The position numbers and the translations under genes were made by a program. Shown piece by piece: positions 1-10,700 of a stretch of DNA of 64,000 nucleotides. Source of the stretch: Dyadobacter beijingensis DSM 21582 (lineage in GTDB: Bacteria > Bacteroidota > Bacteroidia > Cytophagales > Spirosomataceae); the NCBI RefSeq assembly GCF_000382205.1, contig NZ_KB907789.1:1104700-1168699 (forward strand), given 5' to 3'. Within the stretch, counting starts at the first letter, position 1. Every line of letters begins with the position of its first letter. The notes under the pieces are model-generated. The model did not search any database, was not told where the DNA came from, and saw nothing but the letters and a program-made list of their open reading frames with translations.

Positions 1-345
1 CAATGCGACCATTTCGGCAACGTGCTCCGTCGTGAGCGGGACGGCAAGAGGCCCTTCCGAAGCCGGAAATGCCGGGCCTTTGTAGATCATCTGGTTGCCG
101 GGCACAGCCGCCATGAGTTTCCACGGCAGCGGGATGGCCACATTCTCGTTGCTTACAAAAATTACGTGGTTATCAAACGGGATGGCTTCGTACAAGGCAG
201 GCAGCCCTTCCAGCGCGGCACCTTCAACGCCTGCGAATGGCGATACTTCCGGCCGGAACCAGCACGAGCCGCCACTCACCTGCCCAAGTGCGTCATTATG
301 TGCGTTCAGCGCGTACCAGACGGGATTATCAAGAATTTGTTTCAT
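1..345 (-). CDS. GNAT-like N-acetyltransferase, N-terminal part only
   Basis: An open frame of 115 codons begins at an ATG at 345-343 and runs off the left edge, so the C-terminal half is missing. The protein starts MKQILDNPVWYALN and contains a NHVIFVSNENVAIPLPWK stretch and, near the edge, PLTTEHVAEMVAL. These resemble the N-terminal extension and the first strand-helix of uncharacterised GNAT (FR47-like) acetyltransferases of Bacteroidota. The acetyl-CoA binding loop is not in the window, so the assignment rests on family resemblance only. It reads leftward, on the same strand as the AraC gene at 701-1525 but beyond a terminator hairpin, so it is probably a separate transcript. Confidence 0.6.
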   Translation of the reverse strand, partial: MKQILDNPVWYALNAHNDALGQVSGGSCWFRPEVSPFAGVEGAALEGLPALYEAIPFDNHVIFVSNENVAIPLPWKLMAAVPGNQMIYKGPAFPASEGPLAVPLTTEHVAEMVAL

Positions 346-458
346 TTCAAAAATGGTATTTCAATGGCTAATTTACGTTTCCTGCTTTAATTTAACCCGA
401 CGCAGGCACCGATCTGTTCCTGTTTTTTGAGGCAGAAAATAAAAGGGCGTAAAAACAA

Positions 459-491
459 AAAAGTGGCTGTTACGAAAGCACAGCCACTTTT
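459..491 (-). terminator. Rho-independent terminator, minus strand
   Basis: A perfect 12-bp stem (459-470 with 480-491, loop of 9) is followed on the minus strand by a T-rich tract. It sits downstream of the minus-strand AraC gene (stop at 701) and upstream of the acetyltransferase start. I see no gene or other structure in the rest of 346-700. Confidence 0.75.
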
Positions 492-700
492 GCCAAAACA
501 CACGAAAACACTATTCGAAACAGAAGGCCGCAAAGCCACTTCTTGCAAGTCAAAAGCAGGACATTACATCCTGCGACACGCTGCGGATCAACCGCCGCGC
601 GTACGTTCAATGAACGATACAAATATCCGAAAGGCAGGCGGCAATGGTCCGCACGATTTGTCCGAAGGTTAGGACAATCTGAACACGCGGCAAAAACGCC

Positions 701-1525
701 TCACTTGGCTACGCGCACGCCCGAGCGGAACTCTTCGGGTGTAAGGCCGGTCTGTTTTTTGAAAAACCGGGCAAAATAGGACTGGTCGCTGAACCCCAGC
801 CCGTAGGCAATCTCTTTCACCGAATGCTGCTGGTGGTATAGTTCGCGCTTGGCTTCGATAAGCATAAGCCGATACAACAGCTTGCTCACGGTAGTACCCA
901 TCTTTTCACGCAGCAATTCATTGATCCGTTTCGGCGTAAGGCCGATTTGCCGGGCGTAGAATGCGGCCGATTTTTCCTGCCGGTAATGCTCCTGCATGAG
1001 TTGAAAGAGCTTGACGAGCCGGTGGTCCTCACCAATGCGGCGGTCGTGCCGGCCGAAACGGTAGAGGTGCGTCAGCAATGCGGTGGTGTATTTCAAAAGC
1101 AGGGTAACGTCCGCGGCACCGTTGCATTCGAGCAGAATGAGGTCGAAAATGTGCGTCAGCGGTGCCACCATTTCTTCCGGTATTCGGATGCCGGTGTTTT
1201 CAAAAGGCAGGAAAAGCTGCCTTAAATGCGGCTCGTCGATCCGATCGAAAACCTCGTGCGCGAACACGATCGTGCGCGAGCCCGGAAGCTCGGGGGCGGG
1301 AATGGAATGCACCTGGTTGGGACCGAGCAGGAACACCTCATTGGCCCGGATCGGGAACGATTCGAAATCGATGAGGTGCGTACCGGCGCTTTCGGTGAAC
1401 CATACGATCGCGAAAAAACTGATCCGGTGACTCGGCGCATGCTCCCCGAAAGCCAAACCGCTGCCGGACGCCATAAAGCGTACCGGCGGCAGTTCATGAA
1501 GGGGAAAATCGGTCGGCTGCGACAT
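701..1525 (-). CDS. AraC family transcriptional regulator
   Basis: This 274-residue protein has an N-terminal cupin-like sensor half (about 1-150) and a C-terminal double helix-turn-helix domain (about 175-270). The end carries the typical AraC signature, VKEIAYGLGFSDQSYFARFFKKQTGLTPEEFR. It should be a cytoplasmic DNA-binding activator or repressor; the ligand cannot be read from the sequence. The start codon lies 7 bases after the stop of the giant FG-GAP gene on the same strand, so the two may be co-transcribed. That pairing is unusual because AraC regulators more often sit next to enzymes. Terminator 459-491 lies downstream. Confidence 0.9.
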   Translation of the reverse strand: MSQPTDFPLHELPPVRFMASGSGLAFGEHAPSHRISFFAIVWFTESAGTHLIDFESFPIRANEVFLLGPNQVHSIPAPELPGSRTIVFAHEVFDRIDEPHLRQLFLPFENTGIRIPEEMVAPLTHIFDLILLECNGAADVTLLLKYTTALLTHLYRFGRHDRRIGEDHRLVKLFQLMQEHYRQEKSAAFYARQIGLTPKRINELLREKMGTTVSKLLYRLMLIEAKRELYHQQHSVKEIAYGLGFSDQSYFARFFKKQTGLTPEEFRSGVRVAK

Positions 1526-1532
1526 ACTGCGT

Positions 1533-4500
1533 TTATTTTCTGACGGCCACCTTGTGCGCCATTTCGGAGCCGTCGGCGTGCTTTGTCACGAGAATATACA
1601 TGCCCGGCGTAATGCCTTTCAGATCGATTTCCTGCTGGGGCCTGCCGGCATGGAAAATGACATTACCGCTACCCGAAACCAGTTTGACGCCCGTGACCGC
1701 ATTCTGCGGGTTGGCTCTGATAAACAGCTTCTCGCTAGCAGGATTAGGATAAACGGAAACACTTTCTACGGCATTTTCCAGCACTTCGGCCTGCATGCGC
1801 AGATTGGAAGCGATGTCCTGCGGCGGCGGCGCCACGCTCTGCCCGGAAAGAAACGCAGGCAGGTAACGCCACGGTCCGTATACCTGGCCGGTCAATGCGG
1901 TTGCAAGCTCGTACTTCACACGGGCCCGGACTTTGGTTTCCGGCGTCAGTTTCGGAACGAGGCTTTTGAGTTCCTTGCCGAAATAGCCTAAATCTACAAA
2001 ATCGGCCTGCGAACCCGTAAAGGCCACGCTGTTGCCGATCGGCGTGTTAGGCTTGCTTGAAAAAGGCTGACCGTTGGTTTTCGTTTCCCAAACCAGTTTC
2101 CCTTTGGCTTTACCCAAAAACGAACGGCAGAAAAGTCCGATCCCAAAATTGCTTTCGCTGCCTTGTCCTGCGAGATTCGGCGAATAGAGCGTCGCCAGGT
2201 CGGCATTGTATAATTTCAGTTTGCTTTGCTTCGCTATCTGGGTAAACTGGTCCGGCGCGCTTTCCCACTCGCTGCCGCCAAGGTACACCTGAACGCCACC
2301 TGTGTTCTGGCCGATACCGTCGAGGTCGGGAATGCCGACGATCATATCCGAAAACCCATCGCCGTTCAAATCACCCGCACCCGATACGGAAGCGCCCAAA
2401 TGGTCCATAGCCGACGTGCCGAGCACCTCCCAGTCGGGATAGTTGCTCAGCCCGTACCGCGAGCCGAGGATCAGTGATACTGAACCTGCTTCCGGGTGCG
2501 GCCACCCGTGCTTGCCCGCACCCGCGAGAATATCGCTGTAACCATCTCCATTCACGTCTCCTGCGCCCGAAACCGAAGTCCCGAATGCGGAATTGGGCAT
2601 GCCGCCGCGGTAAAAACGCTTGTTAGGTTCAGTCAAACCACCCGATGCACCGTGATATACTGCAATGGCGCCTTCCTTTTGAAGCCCGTAACCGGGAAGT
2701 CCCACGATGCATTCATTATAGCTGTCGCCGTTCACGTCGCCGCCCGAAGCCACCGCCGCGCCGAAATGCGCGTAGGCATTGTCGTTTTTGAAGAAAGTCG
2801 TGCTGTTATCGACGCCATTGGCCGAGCCGTAATATACCCAGGCCATACCGCCTTCCACGGCCGCCGTGTTAGTCGTAGGCGCACCCACGATAAGGTCGCC
2901 GTAATGATCGCCATTCACGTCGCCGAGGCCCGCTACCGCAGCGCCCATGCTGGAATTGATGTGCTTCCCTTCCAGAATCTTGGGTGTGGTGATCAAGCCG
3001 TTCGCCGAGCCGTAATATACAAACACCGCTCCCCGCACTTCATTACCTACTTTGTATTTGGGAGCGCCTATTGCCACATCGGCGTAATGGTCGCCGTTGA
3101 GGTCCGTCGCGCCCGCTACCGCGGTTCCGAATAGCGAGCCTGTATTTGAATCCGTCAAAACCTGCTCTCTCAGCGTATCTATACCATTGACGGTGCCGTA
3201 ATAAAGGATTGCCAGGCTCTCGCCCGTGTTGGCGTAATTGGGAGCGCCCACGATCACGTCGGCAAAGCCATCACCGTTCACATCTCCCGCGCCGGCTACC
3301 GTGCGGCCGATATTCAATGCCGGTATCCTGTTCCAATAGTAAATCGGGTTGCCAATGCCACCCGACTGGCTGCCGTACAGGAAGGTGGTACGGCCAAACG
3401 AACCGGCACCGGAGCTGCTCACCGCCACGTCGTCGAAGCCGTCGCCGTCAATGTCGCCCACGTTGGCCACCACTGCTCCGAAACGCCGCGAGGCGACGGA
3501 GTCGCTCATGGCAATCTTCGATGATTCGCTCGGGGCCATTCCGCCGCCGTGGTAGATCATCGCCGCCCCCTCGTCGTTTTGTCCGTTATCGTATGTGTAT
3601 GCCCCAATCAGCAGATCACTGTATCCGTCGCCGTTCACATCGCCCGCGGAGGCTACCGCCGACCCTAGCCAGGCCTCGGGCTGGTAGCTGGTAATCATCG
3701 CACGATGGTAAGGGAAACTCCTCTTCGCATTGCCATAATATACAAATGCGGCTCCTTCATTGGGTTTTTCATTATCGAAATAGCGGGCACCAATTACAAA
3801 ATCGCTGAAACCGTCGCCGTTCAAATCGCCGGCTCCGGCCACTGCCCAGCCAAACCACGCCTCTTGCTGCGTTCCCGGAATCAGGGTTTCGTTCCAAACG
3901 GGTGCGGAGCTTCCGCCGGTACCGAAGTACAGGTACGCAGCTCCTGCATTCTGAGCGAATGCTGGGTTTTGTTCATACAGGTAGGCCCCGATAATGATGT
4001 CCGCATTGCCGTCGCCATCCACATCCCCCGCGGGGGCAAGCGAATGCCCGAAACGCGCATCCACCTGGTTGCTTTCCAGCCTGTACGGGTTGCTTGTCAC
4101 CAAGCCTGCCGCGCTTCCTTTATAGATGAACACAGCTCCTTCGTAAGCCTGCCCGTTGGAATAGAGCCGTGCTCCCACCATCACGTCGGTGAAACCGTCC
4201 GCATCGAGGTAGCCGGCCGATGCTACGGCATAGCCCATCATCGCGCCAGCCTGGTTCGCTTCCAATGTCACCGCACCGCCGCCTACGTTATTGGCATTGC
4301 CATAAAACAGGAACGCCGCCCCCTCGTTCAGCTGGCCGTTGTCGTACTGGTGTGCGCCGATGAGAATATCGCTGTGGCCGTCGCCATTGACATCACCCGC
4401 CATCGCCACCGAAATACCGAAATTGGCCGCCGTCTGATTGATTTCCAATACACGGTTCGGGTTGACGCTTACGCCATTGGCGCTGCCGAGGTGGAGGAAT

Positions 4501-5615
4501 ACCACGCCCTCGTCCGTTTGGCCGGCGTCGTAGTAAGGCACGCCTACGAGCACGTCGCTGTATCCGTCCTTGTTCACGTCGCCCGCGCTCGACACCGAGA
4601 AACCGGCCTGCGCATTGTCCTGGTTGCTTTGCAATACTGTCGCCGCGAGGCTGAGCCCGCCGGCCGTACCCGGGAACACGAATGCCGCGCCTTCGTCGGT
4701 CTGGCCGTTATCATATTTCGGGGCGCCGATGATCACATCGCTGTACCCGTCGCCATTCACATCGCCCGCGCTCGATACCGAGTAGCCGAACCATGCATTG
4801 CTCTGGTGGATTTCGAGGAACTTGTCGGCGTATTGTGCATAGGTGCCGTTCACGATCGGGTCTACGGTAACGGGAAATGCGGCGTTTGCCACGCCGACTG
4901 CAATCTGAATATGGTTGTCCTGGTAGGCCAATGTCGCGTCCAATACTTTTCCATTGGCATCCCAGCATTTCAAACCATTGTAAATGAGCTCTTCATTGCC
5001 GCCTTCCTCCATTATTCCGGTTATAAAGCGCAGCTCGTTTTTACCCATATCACGCACCGAAGCACCTTCTACGGCTACTTTTATTTGCAATGATTTTGCG
5101 CCGGCCGGTGCGCTGTCAATGATAAAATTCTGGCGAACGCCTTCTTCATTATTGACAAACTCTTCGGTGAACCGGCCATGGTCGATGGAAACCGTATTTT
5201 CCAAAGCGGCTAATTTACTGTTACCATCCGTGGTATAAAGCAATTCGCCATCCGCGAAAATGCCTTTGTTAATCAATTTCAATTTAAAACCGGAATGCGT
5301 GGAATCGACGCGTTTTTGCAGCGTAAGCACGCCCGGCGAGTAACTCGCGCGGAGGTTTTGTTTCCGGTTCGGACTTTGATAGGTGCGCGTTTGTGCGTCG
5401 TAGCTAATGTGGTATTCGCGCTGTGAAATAAGCTGTTGAATGTTTTTCAGCGTGCTGTCGGGCACCAGAACGGGTTCTTTTGAAGCAGCTTCCCGCGTTA
5501 TCGGGACTTTGTTATGGGTTTTAAGGGTAAATGTTTCACCGATTTTTTTATGAAACAGGATACAACAAACAAACAGAGAGAGGAATAAATAATGGTAGCG
5601 GTTTTTCATTGGCAA
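1533..5615 (-). CDS. Giant secreted FG-GAP repeat protein with T9SS type A sorting domain
   Basis: The 1360-residue protein has an N-terminal hydrophobic signal (LFLSLFVCCILF, about residues 10-21; the start could equally be the second ATG at 5609). A unique domain of about 220 residues follows, then 14 FG-GAP repeats of the type AGDVNGDGYSDVIIGAP between about residues 265 and 1135. The DxNGDGxxD loops resemble calcium-binding integrin-alpha blades, and 14 repeats fit two seven-bladed propellers. The last 80 residues (VYPNPASEKLFIRA ... GMYILVT) are a type A C-terminal domain used for export and surface attachment by the type IX system. It is probably a cell-surface binding protein; the ligand is unknown. 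Near-identical repeats make its antisense strand open over long stretches. Confidence 0.92.
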   Translation of the reverse strand: MPMKNRYHYLFLSLFVCCILFHKKIGETFTLKTHNKVPITREAASKEPVLVPDSTLKNIQQLISQREYHISYDAQTRTYQSPNRKQNLRASYSPGVLTLQKRVDSTHSGFKLKLINKGIFADGELLYTTDGNSKLAALENTVSIDHGRFTEEFVNNEEGVRQNFIIDSAPAGAKSLQIKVAVEGASVRDMGKNELRFITGIMEEGGNEELIYNGLKCWDANGKVLDATLAYQDNHIQIAVGVANAAFPVTVDPIVNGTYAQYADKFLEIHQSNAWFGYSVSSAGDVNGDGYSDVIIGAPKYDNGQTDEGAAFVFPGTAGGLSLAATVLQSNQDNAQAGFSVSSAGDVNKDGYSDVLVGVPYYDAGQTDEGVVFLHLGSANGVSVNPNRVLEINQTAANFGISVAMAGDVNGDGHSDILIGAHQYDNGQLNEGAAFLFYGNANNVGGGAVTLEANQAGAMMGYAVASAGYLDADGFTDVMVGARLYSNGQAYEGAVFIYKGSAAGLVTSNPYRLESNQVDARFGHSLAPAGDVDGDGNADIIIGAYLYEQNPAFAQNAGAAYLYFGTGGSSAPVWNETLIPGTQQEAWFGWAVAGAGDLNGDGFSDFVIGARYFDNEKPNEGAAFVYYGNAKRSFPYHRAMITSYQPEAWLGSAVASAGDVNGDGYSDLLIGAYTYDNGQNDEGAAMIYHGGGMAPSESSKIAMSDSVASRRFGAVVANVGDIDGDGFDDVAVSSSGAGSFGRTTFLYGSQSGGIGNPIYYWNRIPALNIGRTVAGAGDVNGDGFADVIVGAPNYANTGESLAILYYGTVNGIDTLREQVLTDSNTGSLFGTAVAGATDLNGDHYADVAIGAPKYKVGNEVRGAVFVYYGSANGLITTPKILEGKHINSSMGAAVAGLGDVNGDHYGDLIVGAPTTNTAAVEGGMAWVYYGSANGVDNSTTFFKNDNAYAHFGAAVASGGDVNGDSYNECIVGLPGYGLQKEGAIAVYHGASGGLTEPNKRFYRGGMPNSAFGTSVSGAGDVNGDGYSDILAGAGKHGWPHPEAGSVSLILGSRYGLSNYPDWEVLGTSAMDHLGASVSGAGDLNGDGFSDMIVGIPDLDGIGQNTGGVQVYLGGSEWESAPDQFTQIAKQSKLKLYNADLATLYSPNLAGQGSESNFGIGLFCRSFLGKAKGKLVWETKTNGQPFSSKPNTPIGNSVAFTGSQADFVDLGYFGKELKSLVPKLTPETKVRARVKYELATALTGQVYGPWRYLPAFLSGQSVAPPPQDIASNLRMQAEVLENAVESVSVYPNPASEKLFIRANPQNAVTGVKLVSGSGNVIFHAGRPQQEIDLKGITPGMYILVTKHADGSEMAHKVAVRK

Positions 5616-5774
5616 TTATTGAAATGAGAGAATAACGGACATGAATAGTAAGCAATTTTGTCACCAAATATAACCATTAATATTCCTGTTTTGGCTACAC
5701 ATCCCCCCGATTAGACTACACATCAACATAGGTATATCCGGACCTTTGATCCATCAAAAAGAAGGAATACAATC

Positions 5775-6641
5775 ATGATACAACAGACTGAAAATGCAAG
5801 TGCTTCCACGGCACTTACGGCGTCCCCCAAAGTATGGTTTATCACCGGCGCGTCCCGTGGGTTCGGGCGCGTGTGGGCCGAGGCTGCCCTCCGCCGCGGC
5901 GACAAAGTTGCGGCCACCGCACGAAAACTGGAAAGCATTGCCGATTTGAAAGAAAAATACGGCGACCGGGTGCTGACCCTCGAACTGAATGTGACCAATG
6001 CCGCCCAGGCCAAAGCGGCCGTCGAACAGGCGCACGCCCATTTCGGCCGGCTGGATGTCGTGCTGAACAATGCGGGTTACTCGCTGGTAGGCACGATCGA
6101 GGAAGCGAGTCCGGACGAGATCCGGGCCTTGTACGAAACGAACGTCATTGGCCCGGTGACCGTCATCCAGGCGGCGTTGCCCCTGCTGCGCCGGCAGGGC
6201 GGCGGCCACATTGTGGGCACATCCAGCAACCTCGGGCACGTGACGCTGCCCGTGATCGGCTACTATGCTTCATCCAAATGGGCATTCGAGGCAATCCACG
6301 AAAGCCTCGCCGAGGAGGTTAAAATGTTCGGGATCAAGGTCACTATCGTCGAACCGGGTGCCTACGCGACAGAGTTCGGTACGCCCGATTCGCTGCAATT
6401 TTCGCAGGGAATGGACATTTACGCGGATTTCAAGCAGGATTTCTTCGGGCATTTGCAAAACCTCGAACGCGGCGACCCGAATGCAACGCCCGACGCGCTC
6501 TTCCAGGTGATAGATGCGCCGGAGCCGCCGCTCCGTTTCTTCCTCGGCAACCAATGCCTCCCGTGGGTGCGCAAGGCCTATGCCGAGCGCCTGGCCACAT
6601 GGGAAGCCTGGGAAGAAGTGTCCAATTCAGCGCAAGGATAA
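5775..6641 (+). CDS. SDR family NAD(P)-dependent oxidoreductase
   Basis: This 288-residue classical short-chain dehydrogenase has the cofactor glycine motif TGASRGFG at 24-31, NNAG at 98-101, a Ser near 151 and the catalytic YxxxK at Tyr164-Lys168. Length and the order of motifs fit the family. The substrate is unknown; the sequence resembles the KR-like 'SDR with Rossmann fold' group often encoded beside AraC regulators. It starts 160 bases from the divergent FG-GAP gene and is followed by a strong hairpin and then an AraC regulator on the same strand, which may control it. Confidence 0.92.
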   Translation: MIQQTENASASTALTASPKVWFITGASRGFGRVWAEAALRRGDKVAATARKLESIADLKEKYGDRVLTLELNVTNAAQAKAAVEQAHAHFGRLDVVLNNAGYSLVGTIEEASPDEIRALYETNVIGPVTVIQAALPLLRRQGGGHIVGTSSNLGHVTLPVIGYYASSKWAFEAIHESLAEEVKMFGIKVTIVEPGAYATEFGTPDSLQFSQGMDIYADFKQDFFGHLQNLERGDPNATPDALFQVIDAPEPPLRFFLGNQCLPWVRKAYAERLATWEAWEEVSNSAQG

Positions 6642-6685
6642 GCGGCCGGAACCCAACGGGCACAAAAACACTTTAACAATCAGCG

Positions 6686-6720
6686 ACGATAACCGGCCGT
6701 GAAATGCGGCCGGTTATCGT
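6686..6720 (+). terminator. Hairpin terminator after the SDR gene
   Basis: A perfect 14-bp GC-rich stem (6686-6699 with 6707-6720) closes a 7-base loop and is followed by a short pyrimidine tract. It lies 44 bases after the SDR stop. An in-frame GTG at 6699 lies inside this stem, which argues that the next gene begins at the ATG at 6738. Confidence 0.65.
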
Positions 6721-6737
6721 CCTTTCCATTCGGACCA

Positions 6738-7658
6738 ATGAAAAAAGAAGAACATAGCCCCATCAAAATGGAATCGCTGGCCGATGCGCACCGGGCATTC
6801 GGCCTGTTGAAACCGCAACATCCGCTCGTGAGCCTCGTCAACGGGTCGTACACGCAGGTGGACGCGACCAAAATGGCGCATTACCATGTCCTGGGTTTTT
6901 ACAAAGTATCCTACAAACCGGCATTGAAAGGCAAACTGAAATACGGCCAGAGCTATTACGACTTTGACGAAGGCGGGCTGCTGTTTGCATCGCCGGGGCA
7001 GATTGTGGGCAACGAGGAGAACGACATCAGCGCCTGCTCCGAGTTCACACTGCTGATCCACCCGGATTTCTTCCTGGGTTACCCGCTCGCCAAAAACATC
7101 CGGCAATACGGCTTTTTCTCCTATTCCACCCGCGAGACATTGCACCTTTCGGAAGAAGAGAAAACGACGATTTTTGAAATATTCAAAATGATCGAAAAAG
7201 AACTGGCGAGCCGGATCGACGATTTCAGCCAGGATGTCGTCATTTCGCAAATTGAATTGCTGCTCAACTACGCGAACCGATTTTACAAAAGGCAATTCAT
7301 TACCCGCAAAGCCATTAACCATGATCTTTTGCAAAAACTGGAAACGGTAATGGATCAATATTTTGCCGAAAACACATCTGCCAATAAAGGCCTCCCCACC
7401 GTGGCCTATCTCGCCGAACAGGTGAATCTAACGCCCAGCTATCTGAGCGACATGCTGCGTTCGCTGGTCGGGCAGAATGCGCAGCAATACATTCATGATA
7501 AATTAATTGAGAAGGCGAAAGAGGATTTATCGACCACCCGCCTGACCGTGCGGGAGGTGGCCTATGCGCTGGGATTCGAGCATTCGCAGTCGTTCAGCAA
7601 ATTATTTAAATTAAAAACCAACCTTTCCCCGCTCGAATTCCGGCGGTCGTTCAACTAG
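6738..7658 (+). CDS. AraC family transcriptional regulator
   Basis: From the ATG at 6738 the protein has 306 residues: an N-terminal sensor region and a C-terminal AraC helix-turn-helix pair. The key stretches are LAEQVNLTPSYLSDMLRSLVG and VREVAYALGFEHSQSFSKLFK, ending in LSPLEFRRSF. The start was chosen because the in-frame GTG 39 bases upstream falls inside the terminator hairpin. The same arrangement (SDR then AraC) is common in Bacteroidota, so the SDR gene is the likeliest target. The effector is unknown. Confidence 0.9.
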   Translation: MKKEEHSPIKMESLADAHRAFGLLKPQHPLVSLVNGSYTQVDATKMAHYHVLGFYKVSYKPALKGKLKYGQSYYDFDEGGLLFASPGQIVGNEENDISACSEFTLLIHPDFFLGYPLAKNIRQYGFFSYSTRETLHLSEEEKTTIFEIFKMIEKELASRIDDFSQDVVISQIELLLNYANRFYKRQFITRKAINHDLLQKLETVMDQYFAENTSANKGLPTVAYLAEQVNLTPSYLSDMLRSLVGQNAQQYIHDKLIEKAKEDLSTTRLTVREVAYALGFEHSQSFSKLFKLKTNLSPLEFRRSFN

Positions 7659-7793
7659 GGTTTGCATCGCGAATGATTGTTTCAAGATGGCTGGCGAAGC
7701 TTTGACCGGTATGTATTTTCAGGTATTCTATTTTGTATCCGGGCATGTACAAAATAACTCTATATTTACACCACTCAACGTTATTCGATCATC

Positions 7794-10700
7794 ATGAAGA
7801 AACCTTACTACTCCACGTATGTATTTACTCTACTACTATGCACGATCGCAAGCTTTGCGGCACGTTCGCAGGGCATAAACCAGTTTTGGGGCGTCGCGTT
7901 CGGCGGCGGCACGGAACTGCTGGGCAACATCTTCAATGCTTCGCCCGACGGCACCCTGCCAACCTCACAATTCAATTTCTACATCGCGAGAAAAGCCCTT
8001 GCTATCGGGCAGTTTGTGGAATACAATGGTGAGTTGTATGCTACGGCACGGACAGAGTCCGGCCTGAATGTCGAATTCTCGGGAAACCTCTTTAAATGGA
8101 ACCCTGCTACGGACGAATACACGCTCCTCCACAACTTCCGGCGCGAGACGGGCGCCAGGCCGCACGAAGTGATGGTACTGATGGGCAGCAAGCTTTACGG
8201 CATCACCATGGAAGGCGGGACGAATGCGCAGGGCGTAATATTCGAATACGATCTGACGACGAATACCTATGCCAAACGGGCCGATTTCGCCAGTCTCGCC
8301 AACGACCGCGAACTTTGGCCCAGCACGGCCCTTTCGCAAATGAACGGCAAGCTGTACGGCATTGCCCGGACGAATTTCGGCGAACTCGACGATGCACTTT
8401 ACGAATGGGACCCGGCCACTGCTCAATTCACCCAAGTACGGGACGTGTTCGGTCCGTACCAGCCCGGCCTTCATGCGCCCGACACCCCGTGGGAAGGCCT
8501 GAACGGCAAATTATACGCGACGACCAAACTGGCAGGCACCAGCTTCGGCGACCTGGTGGAATGGGACCCCGAGGCAGGCACTTATGTTTCCAAAGCTGCC
8601 TTCTCTCGGGAGGCGGGCTACAATTGTCTGACCAAGATGACCCCGAAAGACGGTAAGCTCTACGGCGCCACGACCGCCGGGGGCGCGGAGTCGAGCGGTA
8701 CACTGTTCGAATTTACGCCGGAGGCTGGTACCATTACCAAAAAAATCGACCTTGCTGCGGGTGCCAATGCGCCATTCAACGGATTTGCGCCGGTATTGCT
8801 GGGCGACAAGTTTTATGGGGTTACCCAGGGCGGAAAAACCATGCGGGGACGCGTATACGAATGGAACCCGGCGACAAACACCTTCTCGCTCCGCTTCGGA
8901 CTACCCGATTATACCAACGGCCTGCTTTCGGGGGCATTCACGCCCTGGCAGGGCAAATTGTATTCGGCCATCGGCCGGCCACAACCCAATAACGGGCGCA
9001 TAGTTGCCGAAGTCTTCAACTGGGACCCGGCGACGAACCAGTACACGACCGGGTTCATTTCACAGGAGTCTGTCGGTGCGCACCCCAGGGGCGGTGTCAC
9101 ATTAGCAGGCGGCAAATTCTATGGCGCGACTACCTACGGTGGAAAACTTAACATGGGGGTGATTTTCGAGTTTGATCCCAAAACAAAAGCCTATAAGATC
9201 CTGAAAGAACTGGACGAAACAACCGGGCAGGAACCTTATGGCAAACTGACCTTGCTCAACGGAAAACTCTATGGTATAACCTCCACCGGCGGAAGGGTGG
9301 GCTTTGGGGCAATATTTGAAGTAGATTATCAGAATTCTACGGTCACCAAGAAACGGGATTTTGAAGTCGCCACCGGCAGGACGTCGTACGGGAGCCTGAT
9401 TGCAAAAGATGGTAAGCTTTTCGGGATGACCATGGCCGGCGGGAACAACAACAGGGGTACGATTTTCGAATGGGACCCGGTTACCAATTCGTTTACGGTC
9501 CGGTACCATTTCGATAAGGCGAACGGCGGATCACCGCGCGCGGACCTTTGCCTGAAAGATGGTCTGTTTTATGGCATGACTTACAACGGCGGCACGAGCG
9601 ACGTGGGCGTCATATTCCGATGGGACCCGGCAACGGATACTTACACGAAGATCCGGGACCTTCGGGCGGGCGTGGGTGTGAACCCGGTCGGTTCATTTGT
9701 CGAGTACAACGAGAAATTGTACGGGCTTACCCCCAACTCGCTGCTGGAATTGGACCCGGCGACGCTCAAATCGGGTGTGCTCGCCACATTTGATGGGACA
9801 GCGGGAGGCAAGATCACCGTCGGGAACGAAAAATTCTATTTTCTTACCACCAGCTACTCGGGCACGCTTTACGAATGGAATACGAAAACGAAAGTGCTGA
9901 AAAAATCGCCCGGCTACGGCAATGGAACCGATTTCACCCTTTCCGGCATGACATTCGAGCCGCTCCCTGCGCCGGTTTCGGACGGCACGCCCGGAAACTG
10001 CCTCCCCCTTCCCCCTGCGACCGTGGACGGCAACAACTGGACCGAATGGCTCCCGGTCATCGACGCTTCCAAAAATGCGGTAGCGGAGATCAGAGCCAAT
10101 AAAAACAACCTCGGGACGGTTACCCCTTCCCTGTTCACGCATACGGGCAATATCAGAAAAGTGAATGGCCGGTATTTTCTGGGTAGAGACCTTACCCTCA
10201 CGACTTCGGGCGCCATAGCGAGCGGAACGCCGGTAGATGTGCGGATTTATGTCAAACAGGAGGAATATGACGCGCTCGTAGCTGCTAACAATGCCGATCC
10301 CAAAGCGGAACCGATCACAAACGCATCACAAATCGGCGTGTTTGCAACGGCAGCCAACGATTGCAATGGAAATATTTCCGGGGCAACGCGCGCGATACAG
10401 GCCACATCCGAGCCCTGGGCGGGCGGCGGTTATGTGTTTAGTTTTAAAACCGAATCCTTTTCGACCTTTTACCTGGCCAATGCGAACGCGCCTTTCCCCG
10501 TTAAACTCGTCGATTTCAATGCACGTTTGGAAGAGCACAACGCGGTACTTAGCTGGCAAACAGCCGCGGAAATTAATTTTTCGCATTTCGAACTCGAACG
10601 CAGCACGGATGCGCGGAATTTCGGCAAGATCGGGCGCATTAACCCGTCGGAATCCGGGCGGCCGGGGCATTATGCTTTCCTGGACATGCATTTAAATGAA

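Noticed and set aside
2500..4800. Regular short repeats that might suggest a CRISPR array
   Set aside because: The repeats are coding, imperfect and in frame with the FG-GAP blades; there are no spacers or cas genes.
3705..5093. Long plus-strand open frame opposite the FG-GAP gene
   Set aside because: It is an antisense shadow caused by the repeated GC-rich blades; the translated sequence has no known domain and no start signals.
6699..6738. GTG start at 6699 for the AraC gene
   Set aside because: It lies inside the SDR terminator hairpin; the ATG at 6738 begins a normal AraC N-terminus.
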